A DNA stretch of 64,000 nt, from contig VXBA01004859.1 in the NCBI GenBank assembly GCA_013399895.1, positions 1,694,496-1,758,495 of the forward strand, read 5' to 3'. The position numbers were made by a program, and so were the translations under genes. The stretch comes from Serilophus lunatus (taxonomy: Eukaryota; Chordata; Aves; Passeriformes; Eurylaimidae). This document shows, piece by piece, positions 25,601 through 37,600 of this stretch. The notes beneath the pieces were generated by a model that saw only the letters and a list, made by a program, of their open reading frames with translations, had not been told where the DNA came from and ran no database searches. The first letter of the stretch is position 1. Each line of letters begins with the position of its first letter.

Positions 25601-28600
25601 CAGGCTGGTGAGTTTGAGAAGGGGGTAAAGGCAGAATAAATCTGTTTTCTTAAGGAAGAGCCTGAGAGCATCAGTGCAAGACATTTGCTTGAAACTGTAA
25701 GAGGTGTTTTTCAAGAGTAAGTTGAGTATTTCTCATCAGGGTGTCTCTCCTTTAATAAACAAAACACACTAGAAAGGTATGCACAGAGAGCTGTTGTGTT
25801 ATTGAAGCCTCCTGGGGCACTCCACAATTGCAGTGTCTTTGCTGCTTGACTCACCCTCCTCCTGTAAGACCAAGCTCCAAGACTCTTTTATCCTCAGACA
25901 TGCACAAAAAGCTCTCCCCACCAGCCAAGCCCTCAAGACAAAGGGAGCCACTTACAGGTGTGGCTTTTCACAGTTGTCTGCCTTGATCCCTTTCTGGCAA
26001 CTAGACGCAGTTTACAGGTGTGTGCAGCTGTCAGTGGCACCTCTGCACGATCCCTCCCCAGCCCAGGACACAACACCACACGTGACCTACACTGACTTTT
26101 AGGAGAGACCCAAGAGCTCACAAGACACAGCTTTTCAAGCAGGTATATCCTGCATTCTATTACAAAGAAATCCAGCATTTATAAGGCTACTTCTCATTCT
26201 CAGAACATGAAGGTTAGTGAGGACATTAGAGAAGATACAGCTGTGGAGCAGAGAGGAGAAATTCAGTGCTCAGGAAGAGAGCTTTCTCATTCACTCTCCC
26301 GATGGCAAAGCTGTAAGAGGAAAGACAATTTCTTTTTCTTTTTTTTTTTTTGTCTAGAAGTTTAACTGGGTCCATAACCTGCCTTACTGATCACAGGGTC
26401 TGCCTCACTGACAAAGAAATGTACAGAAAGATAATACTGAGTCTTTGTAAAATCATAAACAGCCTCCACTTCCACAATTTCATTAAAAATCACATGGGAC
26501 TGGGAAGAACTTAATCTCCGGTGTCTACGGTTTTCATGTAGCCTTGGCAATGAAAACCTGCTCACGTCCTTGGCATGGTTCTGGCCAATGCCATAAGAGA
26601 AAGGTATGGAAGAAAAAGTAGAGATTGGATAATTGTGGTACTTCTTGTGAGCCCTTCTGATTGTCAGAGTCCTCAAGGGTGGGCCAAGGTCACTGGAAGT
26701 GTATTTCACTGGCAACCTCTGGACGATATGAATCCACTGGAAAACAGCAAAGCAGAACTCATGACAAAGTGGAAGGTTCAGTTCAAAGTCAGAGAAACTC
26801 TCCCCCACATCTGGGTACTGAGCATGTGAGGCTGTTCTTTGATTAATTAAAATCCAGTCCTTTAACAGGACTAACACAGAAATGCAATATGTGTTCAAGA
26901 GATGATGATGTGGACAACAAACAGAGAGTTCTACACATCCTGGTGACACAAGATTCTTGAAGGATCTCTGATGTCCATCACCAACTGAACAGGGTTTCAC
27001 ACTGACCAGGAGGAACAAAGTCAAAGTTCTAGCTCAAAAACATTCAACCAAATCAACAGAAAAAAATAAATGAGCTCCAAAGCAAACACCGTTAAAATAC
27101 TGGACATTTTTCCCCTCTCAAAACTGATTTATTTGCCAAGTAAAAATTTTCAGCAAGTGCTTTTCATGTGGTGGGTAGAATTTTAAAAATATTACAAAAC
27201 GAAAATGCTTTTTCAGAGCTATGACAGCTGCATGTGAAGTAAGCTCTCAGTATTATAAAGTGATCAAAAATTTTCTGTTCTGGATATAAAAAACCACCTA
27301 CCAATCTTTGCTACAACACGCAGATATTTTTACTCAAAGTTATTTTCCACAGAAAAACTGTTAAGTTGGCAGATTGACTGCTAAAGCAAATCATTTCCAT
27401 TCCAATCAAGTTACACAGGACTTGAGAAAAAGACTTGTGTGAACTCAATATGAGCCATTTTATGCAACATCTTTGTTTGAACTGGGTCCCAAATAAGCAA
27501 GATAACCTTTACTTGCTTTTTACTCAGAGATAAAGGCATAGAAGTATCTCTCAAGGAAATGAGAACAAAATCTCAAAGGCACAAAGCCAAAAAAGATGGG
27601 GTTTTCCCCAACTTATAAGAGAGTATCTGGGAATAGGGGCATGCCAGTACTCCATTTTTACCTCTGACATCACTCCTATAAATTGTGAGCTGCAAATTTG
27701 GCACGTGACCTTTCACAACTACATCCATAGGAGAATTCTCCATTCCTGAGAAGCTTAAATAAAACCCTGAAAACTAAAAGAAGAAAACAGATTTTTTTAA
27801 AGTGAATTCTACAATAAATGCAGCAAGACACTAAAACCATTATTATCTGCAGACATAATTAACGTGATATACATTTCAACAGCAGCTGTCAAGCTCAAAT
27901 TAAGTAAATCAGCTAATTTGTCAATCTGGTTACATATGGTTTCCTGATTTTGGTTGCAGTTGGGAAGGTTCCTGTCCACCTGTCACTGTTTAGAAGTTTT
28001 TATGCTGTCACTTGTAGAAAGTGGAGCTCTGATAACTCAGTGTACTCTCTGTTTTAGCATTTTGGGGTTAACCAGATATTTGAGTTTCACTGGAGGTGCT
28101 TCTTCAAGATGTTCCCCTGTTCTTGCACAGCCACAACTCTCACTCGTATGACAAACCTTTCTAGAAGTGAGTGGGTATAACATTTTGGGTGTGATGTTCT
28201 GCAAAGTAAGAGACAAGTGATGCATTTTGCCTTTTTACATAAACTATTAATAAATGCAAGGAAGAAACCATTTTACTGCATTAAATACGTTCACCAAGCT
28301 GCTGTAACTGGGCACTTGCAGCATTTAATACCCTACGGCAAGTGATGTAAACAACTGTTTTATTTGCTTATTGAAAGGAGGAGTCTCGAATCTGAGGCTG
28401 CTGTTACAAAACCTGATTTTGGAAAGGAGGCCTGAAACAGCCTGATAATAAACTTATTTAGTCTGACTAGAGAAATACTATGGAAATCGACATCTGACCT
28501 CCACAGTTTCCAAAAATAGTCTTTTTTTTTCAACTGTGGAAGTTTCCTCCATTTAAAATCTTGCTTACCTGATGGAAACCACTCTTTAATATTTCATATC

Positions 28601-31600
28601 TTTGCTGCACACAGCCAAAGAACGGATAAAGAGTGGAAAGCCAATCCCGTGCTTTCAGCTTTGGAGTCGCAGCATTTTTTATTCATTAATTCAATTGCCT
28701 GACTTGATGTTCAAAGAACTTTTTCCCAGTTGCCACACTAAGTAGCCAGTGGGCAAATGCTGAAAGGTCAACAGTTGCTTCTCTAATTCCTTGCTATCAA
28801 CATGTTCCGAGGGGAATTATGTGTGTCTGCAGAACTGACCTTCAGCCACCAAGACATTCAAAGGCACAGAAGGAACCTGAACAAAGTGGGTGAACTGCCA
28901 TTTATTTTGTCACTCTGTGGGATAATAAATTTCAGTGGCTGCCTGTCCTCTATTACGGAGCTAAATTTTGTTTAGGGGAGACAAAATATTATTTAAATGA
29001 AAAAGTGCTATCATATCTTCTTCCTGAAGACCAAAGAATATTGTCGATTTGATTTTTGGCAAGATCTTTAATTTGTTTTCAGAAGAAATTTTGATCATCA
29101 TCCAAAATGAAGACAGACCCTAAGTATTAGCTTCCAAGATTTACTGCTTTCTTATTATAACTGCTAGAAAATTATTAGGAAAATACACATGGCAATACAA
29201 ACAACAGAGTCTGTATTTGCTTCATTTTGATTGGCACCACAACCAGTACCAAACATCCAGGTCCTGCAAATACTGAAGTTGAAGGCTGACTGAGCTGTCT
29301 TTAGAAGAATAGTTTAGTAAGCTCAGTGAATTTCATAAAAAGTAAGAAATTTGGCAAACGAGATCTTTTGAGAATGCTGTTATTACACCTGAAGAGAAGC
29401 ACAAAAGCAAGAGCAGCATGCTGCTACTGAAAACCACTAAACTATAAAATGCAAATATTACTGAAGTGGAAAGGGCACGGCAGTAAAACCTTAAATGCCT
29501 GATAAGAATTTACAAAACTCGACAATTACAAAATATTACCACTTTTGTTCTTCCACACCCAGTGTTTCAAAAGAGTTGAAATAAAAAACTGCTTTTGAAT
29601 AACTGGGAAACTGAAACCATGGCATTTTTTTTTTTTTCCAACTGCACTTACCAACTGGACTGGTACCAGCTCCATTTGGCACTGAGAGATCAGTTGTCCC
29701 CAGCATTCCACCTAATCAAAACAAGGCAGAGCATTAAACCCAGCCTGTCCCACCTCAGCACCCAAATAATTTCGTACGTCAGAGCTCCGGCTGCGAGAAC
29801 GCACCGAACCCATGAGGGAGTTGTGAGTTGGGAGGGTTTGACAGGGACAAGGAGGGCAGGGCTGGGCTCTCACCTGCGTTGCCAGTGCTGGGTGGTCTCT
29901 GGGGGGCCCCGGGGGACACGTTGCGGTGCAGGGTGGTCTGTGGGGGGGAGAGCATGGTGGTGTCTGTCAGCGAGGAACTGGCTGCCAGGGACGGGGACAC
30001 GAGGGAGCTCCCGGGGTTGCTGTAGGTTAAAGTGTTGGGGTTGGACACTGGAACTGTGACCGACATGGAGAAGTTCTGAGCAGGCAAACCAGGCTGCAGG
30101 AGAGAAGAGGAGGGACACACAAGACAACGCCGTTAGCATCGACTGTGTTGGCAGGGATGGCACAGTATAAAAACACACATTAAGGTTTGCCAAGAAGTAA
30201 TCAGGTTGGTTTTTTTTCAGAAAAAATAAAGAGAAAGTTAATTATGTTAGTTTTTAAACTCTATTAAGCACACAATTTTAAAACATCCATTTGTTGTAAA
30301 ATACGGTGTTAAATCCTTATACATCACAGAAATACAGTTCCAAAACTTGTAAAATACTGAAAGTTCAAATACAGAAAACTGGAAATATTCACATGAATTC
30401 ACAAGCCCATAAATACAACAAATTAACAAGTTAATTTGGATTATTACAGAGCAATGACAAGCTAAACATGTCTACAAATCAATGAACCATTGTACCTTCA
30501 AAATGTAAGATAAACATGCACGTTACAAAACAGTCAGTTATCACAAAAAAGAAAAAAGTTAGTAACATTTTCTATTAATAACCTTGCAAAATATTGCTAC
30601 CGATCTCTCAAACTTTCTTTTCCAATAGACAAAGATAAACAAATTTTTAGAAATTCATGATGTTCAGCAACCTGAATTTAAACATTTCAGGTTCCACAAA
30701 CCCCTGCTTGAATAACCATTCCATCTTTTTTTGCAAACCCCGTTTTTTTAAATTCTAATTTTTACAGCATTATTTAAAAGGCAACTGTTTTTCTGCAGTA
30801 TATATGTTTGTTATTCAACAGCTATTAGAACCAAAAGTTGAGATGCCTGCCCATCTATGGTACTCATTTGGTCATGACTAACGTCTTTGGCCTTTGTCTC
30901 ATTCCTATCCTTTGACAGGGATGAGTTTCTGAAACAAAAGGGACTATTTCCTTTCACAACTCTCCTAATTACTGGAAATAAAACCATGACAGGTACAATT
31001 GAAGGGTAAAAACTCAGAAGTGTTCATTGACAGAACAGAGAGATAAAAGAGGTCAAAGGCAGATGACCAACACACATCACCTAGCAAGTACACTTAAAAA
31101 GATAAAATTTTGCCATGTGCAGCTTAAAATTCATTGAGAAAAAAATTTAGGTAATACTGGAAATACAACAATAACTATACCAATTAAAAGAGCAGAATAC
31201 GTTATGTACGAGAAACGAAATCTCTTACGAGCGAGAGCCAACAACAGTGTCCCTATTGAAGCATTCTAAGAATAATTATCAATTCTTGGCACAGATGGAA
31301 GGAAAAAGTAATGAAGCATAAGGATGTAACACTAGCAAATCATTCACAGTATCTAACGACTGACAACCCATACTGGTCCTTGTTTTCACAGCAAACTACT
31401 TGAAGCAACTATCGAGTATCTACCAAAAAAAGGTTGTTTTTACACAGCCTGCTGTCGAGCAGCTCAAACTAAACTGGAAATACCTGAAGTGTGCTGAACA
31501 CAAAGCTGGAAGGTAACAGCAGCTGGGCCATTTTTTCTGTAGGTTTCTCAACACAGAACTAATGACTGACACCTCACAATAAAGGCTGTCCCTGCCCATC

Positions 31601-34600
31601 TATGGAGCTCTTTTGGTTACCACCAAATTCTTCATGCTTTGCCTCATCCCAAACCCTTGACAGCAACGAGTGCATCACAACAAGAGGGACTGTGTTCTTA
31701 TGCAGCCCCATAAGTACTGGAAACAGGAAGATGCTCAGTCAAATTGCAGTTGTAAATACAGAACTACAGAATTACAAGTTATGCTGCCTTATTTATTTAT
31801 ACTGATGCCTTCACTGACATTCAGGCTGTTCATGAAGAGCAAGGGAGAGCAATTGAGCTGTAACAGTGAGAGATGGGGCCTGGAGATGTCTCAGCACAAA
31901 AATGTTACATATAAAAAGCTTCAAAACAAAGCAAAAAACAAAAGATACTGGCTTAATTCAACTATAAAGTGCTAAAAGAAGTGATGCTGGGGGTCACGAC
32001 TGTTATTGCTCTAACAATGAAATTATTTCCAATATCAGTAAGACAAACCACTGCTCCAGGGTCTGTACTAATTAACTGAGCCAGGCCATTTCCTCTAATT
32101 GCTACAAGACTTGCCAGGTTAAAAAATTCAAAGGCTGTGGCAGAGCCCTATATTAGTTTTCTTAGAAGATATTTCCCCTGTACTACTCAACACTAACTGC
32201 TTTTTGTAGGTGGAAATTAAAATGTCATCACGAACACCTCCATAAAAACCATGCAACATTAACATCACTTCTATCCCCACACTGAAGTTCTGGAGCCAAG
32301 TGACTTTTATATGGCTGCACGTGGGGGAGACAATTCTCAAAGATCTTTCAGTGTCCAAGGAAAGCTCTGTTAGAATTTCAGCAGGAGCGACCAGCAATCT
32401 TTTGAGGCTCTCACTGTGTACCAGTCCTGATCTCTAACATCTAAATAACTTTCTACATCCAGACTTGAGCAAAACAGATTCTGCTGATCAGATCACAAAA
32501 TTAGTCCAATTCTATTTGCCTGCTCGTAACATACTGTAAAACCTTGATCAAGACAGGTCAAAGACCTACAAGATGTAAACAAACAATCCTACATCCCCCA
32601 GCAAAAATCTGTCTTTATAAATGTACTTTAGGTAGGATTAGGTAATGCACTAGGCTCCTGGAATGTAGAAATATTAACTCGTGTTCACAAGATATGAAAA
32701 ACTGAGTGCAAAACAGAAACTAGAGATACATTCTTATAATTCTCTAAGATAAAATGTATTTTAACAGGATCAAGTATCAGCATCTCCCTTTTCCTCAAAA
32801 ATACCTGTTCCTTTCTCAAGCCATTAGATCCTCTTGCCTCTGAAGTGCTTTTCAGTGGTAAGCAAACACCATGAAAATTCTCATGCATGTAATAGAAGCA
32901 CAAACCATACTTTAGTACTCACTGCGATTTTATGATTCCGCATCATATTATCAAACTCTTCATTAATTTTTTTATATTTTTCCTCTGTATGTGGCGTGAG
33001 CACATAGGAAGTGTCAGGGTCCGGGCTGTCGCACCCTCTGTGTTCCTTCTTGTTCAGAGCCTAAATAATGAAGTTAATAAAAAGGATCAACAAATAAAAA
33101 GTAGAGATAAAATAAAAGTACTTACAGGGCCTCGCTTGAAAATAAAATCACTATCTTCATTTAGTTTGCTGAATCTGTCCTCCGATAGCGGACTGTGCTC
33201 AAAGTAATCGTCAGCATCAGGGCTCTCACAACCATTAAGGCCTTTCTTTCTTAAGGTCTGAAATACAATTGGAAAATTCACATACAAATCATACTAACTT
33301 GCCAAGAAGTTTTGCACACTACTGAATCATTCAGAGCCCCTGAAACTACATCAGACTTTCACAGACAGAACTCGCTGTTCAACACAAAGGATTAGTCTTG
33401 CAAAATAGTGGGCAAGGACACAGAGAGAAAAAAAGGTTCATCCAGTGCACAGACTCTCCCAGGTGCCACCTCACAGGTAACTTCAACCTGCAATCACTTC
33501 ACCTCCCCAGCATTCCACGGAAAACCATTTCTAGACACTGGCTGATGGAGTGAAGTTGCCTGGCAAGGAACATTCAAGCCTGTGGCAAAGGAGTTTGTGT
33601 ATTCCCTGGTAATTAAAAGCCAGTTTACTGGATCTTAATTGGTTTTAGCACCCCAATTTTAATATTCACATTTCAAAAAGCACACAGTTAAATTCTGAGA
33701 AACACAGTGGCTACAATTTTTGATCCAATTCAACAACTGCAGGGCATGAATATTTGCAACACTCAGTCTCAGGAGCTGATAAAGGCAGGATCTTCCTGCA
33801 CTTCTGTCATCCTTCATGATAACAACAACTGCAAAAAAAGTATAAAAAGGAATTACATAATCCCTCTCTAAAATGACTTTGTTTGCTAAATATAAGCTTT
33901 TCCAGAGTCCTTTAGACTAACTTGATGCAACCGCTTTATTGGGCTATTTCCTGTTTTCTGAGGCAGAACCCACATCAACATCCTCTGGAAAAAAAAAAAA
34001 ANTGTCTACAATCCAGGCATTAAAGAAAGGATGTGAAACTACAGGTCTCATGACCAACTTGTAAGAGACATTTGTATTTCTTGTTTTTCTTTTTCACCCT
34101 ATTACACAATCTCTGCAAGTTCTCGTTTATAACAAAACAAGGTTTAAAATATTACCTGTGGAAAAAATCTTTTTAAAAAAAGTTTCAAAAAGAAAATTAT
34201 ACAAATTTTCAACAGATAACACATTATCAGTACATAAGGCAGCAGGAGGATTATACAGACATGAAGGGGTTGTGTGCTTCTTTTTTGTGAGAAATTATCT
34301 ATATTCCATGAATTTTATACCAAAACCCTAGGATTACAAATCTACAAGCTGACATTTGCAGCACCACAAAGAAATTCCAGGTTTTCCTATAAAAGCAATT
34401 TTCATAACACACCAAAACTGATTTATAAACAAAAATATGTTTTATAGTATTCACCAGCATTTTTTCCTACTGTCTACCAACTTTTAGTACAATAAAAAAG
34501 TACACAAGACTTTCTGACTATTTATAGATATGCAAAACACTGCTTATCCCTAGAGCAGCTTTTAAAGCAGGAATTGCAAATCCAACTCGCTGCCTGAAAT

Positions 34601-37600
34601 TCTTTAATATCACAGTTCACCATAAGCTGCGATTCCTTCTCGAGTTTCTTGGCTTTGCTCCGCGGATCCCACACAGTATCTGGAACTCCCACAAAAATGT
34701 AATCACTAAATCAGCATATGGGGAAAACAGGTGTGGGTTCCTCCAGCACCTGTCACAGCCCTGCTCCTGCTCCCCCAACCAATCAGCTGGACACGGGACT
34801 GGACTTGGCCATACAAGGCCCGGCTGCCTCTCAAGGTCGGAGCCTGTTCTCCCTCTCCCAGCCCTTCCCAACAAGTCATCCTGCCAGGCTGCTACACGTT
34901 GGTATCAGCAGGGAAAATGTTAACGCTGTGTAATCTGGATTACACTTAACCCCTGCAGCCCACAAGATTCTGGAAATAGAATCCAAATGTCTTTATGGGA
35001 CACGATTACAGGCTGTGTTGAGGCTCCACAAGGAAAGGTCTCGCAAGAACTCCACGCACTTGTAGTTCAGCTCCTTGGGTAAATGTGTTTAAAGCAATTT
35101 AAACCTTGCAGCACAGGAGTTTCATTAGAGCTCCCTTCAATAGTCTAAAGCAACCCAGTAAAGCTTTTCAGCAGAATGCTGCCAGTTCATCCCTCGGATC
35201 TCACTGAAAATTACACTCCGAGTTTAACAAAAAGGAAGAGATTTAATTATAAAAATACCTCCTTCCTCTTGGCGACTGCACATTTTTTATTCTTGCTAAC
35301 AATGGGGTTAACTCTGCTTTGACTCATGAGGAAGGAAAATGCCTCAGTATCTCCCGTTTCAGGCTCTGGAAACCGTCACTCCAGCTGGGGTTCCTGTCAT
35401 TGTGGAGGGATTTCAGCCCCAGCTCGGTGTCACAGATAATGAGGCCGGGTCTGATCGCCAGAGCTCTGTCTCCTTATCACTGAGACACCAAGTGCCACTT
35501 TGAGGACCTGACCATAAAAAGCCTGGGAGCTTTATCAGCGCCCAGTAACACAATAGTAAGACATTCCAGGCGGGAGGCAGGCCCGGGGCAGGGAATGCTG
35601 CAGGCTGTTCACACGGGCAGGCGAGGCCGAGCACAGCCAGCCCTGCGCGGCTTCCTCACAGATAACAGGGACCCCAACACCGGGAACCTCCGAGGGGACC
35701 CAGCAAACAAGGGCTGACTCTGCCCTCCAGATGCTCCAGAGCTAAGGTTTTGTTATTTTTCCAAATAATGTAAATAAGTCTCCTCTCTGAGCTCTTTCTA
35801 AAACATTATGGTAAAGGAGGAAGTTTTATTAAGCCTGAGGTTGTTGAGACAAAAAAATGCCAGTTGGTGAGACCAAATAATGTGTGTAACATAAAACTCT
35901 CTTCATTTCTCTGCTGTGATACACCAGCTTGTTTAGAATAGAATGAAGAGTTTTTGGAGTTAAGGCTACTAAATATAGGGCATAAATTTCTTACTACAGC
36001 AAGAGGGGAAAAGAACATTGAATTCCAAGCTTCACTATTGGATGCTCACTGCAGTCTCCTTCTTGTTTTCCAGATCATCCATGGGAATGTGTAGCCCCTT
36101 CCAGTTTATCTATATTACTTTCCACTTCCTCCAAGACTTAGCCAAAACTACTGGAAATTGTTCCAACATGTTTGCCAACCCACTGGATTATGCCCCAGTG
36201 AGATTGTGCAGCTTTGATCTCAGACTGTACAAAGTAAAGTGATGAGAGGAAAGTACTGATTTCAGTCAGAAAATAACGTTAAGTATTTATGAAGAACCAA
36301 GGCAAGTGTGAAACCTTTGAAAAGAATGAAGCAAACTCAACAAACCCAGTTCTGTGACAAAGTTACTACACAAGAAGCTCTGGTCACCTTGATATTGCAG
36401 AAGGACCATGAAGCTTTAAACTGCTTTTGTTCAACCGTGTAAAATTGAAATACGTGACTATTATAACTTAGTTTAATATTGATATATTTTTATTTGAATG
36501 TCAGAGCTTAGAAAATACTGTCTGAGAACGGCTGGACTGGCTGTGACAGGTTTAAATATTGCAGTCAAGCACATGGTAAAAGAGCCCCAATATTTTCCTG
36601 AACTTCCCCACACATACATGAAGTACTTTTTAATTGCACTGCATTTTGCTAATTTAAGAAAAGAATCGTATCTTGGCAAGAAGCATCTAAGGCACAGAAG
36701 AAGGGCTTCTTGCAAAACAACAACAGAAAGGAATAATTGGCTTCTCTCTACAATTCAATACAAGTTTTACTGGAATCGATAACAGAGATACCAAAGAGTA
36801 TAAAAATACAATAGAGCCATTTATTGTTTGATCCATGAGGAAGCAAAGATTCAACCATCACAGTGTAATTAGCATAAGCTTCCTTCCACAAAATCTAACA
36901 GAGACACATGAAATGCAGGAGCATTAAGCCTGCTGAGCCTCCACAGTGTGAAATCCAGACCCCACCTTCCCCAGGCTCGTCCCAGCTCTGCTCCCACAGA
37001 GCTCCAGACACTGGGAATGGGCAGCTCTGGAACTGTGAACCAATAAACAGAGACACATCTCTGCTGCCTTCCCATCACAGACCCCGGGTTTGTACCTGAC
37101 TCCAAAAGCACACGGTGCTAATGATTAAAACAGCACTGTTGGCATGTTTTGTGCTCATGCTCAGAGATTCAGTGAGTTTGGTTAAAAATACAAGATTTCT
37201 GATATTAGTGGTCTGGGCTCTTTACCAGCTCTGGCACAACTGTAGAGAACCTGACCATAGTTCCTTGTCACATCAGGAAATGGTATTTTTTCTGCCTTAA
37301 AGTAAGAATGCAGGATGACCTCATGTGGAAAAAGTGCTACGAAGTGCAAAAAAGTGTCAGGTCATTCAAAATATTGAGTGTTGGGTTTCTTGTAACATTA
37401 CACATAAAGGAAATGGTTGTTGCTGTCAAAGCTACCATGTATCATGTTAACAGTTCTATTTTTGCACTATTAGAGCTGGCCAAACTGGATTTTTGTTGGT
37501 GTTTCAGCCCAAATCATCAGGAAAACCACGTCCAAAATTTGACTAAGACTGAAATGAAAAGTGATTTCCCTTGGAAAAAAGCAAACCTCTCACTTAGATC

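Larger units (their letters stand above)
30094..32922 (-). other. MEF2A: MEF2A intron with internal duplication
   Basis: A 2.8 kb intron from GTGAGT to TCTCCTGCAG. It carries two diverged copies of a ~175-bp segment (30847-31020 and 31592-31765) and an RBFOX motif near its 5' end. No coding exon was found. Confidence 0.88.

Noticed and set aside
26362..27024. 220-codon open stretch on the minus strand in a MEF2A intron
   Set aside because: It opens at TTG, contains no methionine codon at all, and has no recognisable domain. An open stretch of this length is within reach of chance in 64 kb over six frames.
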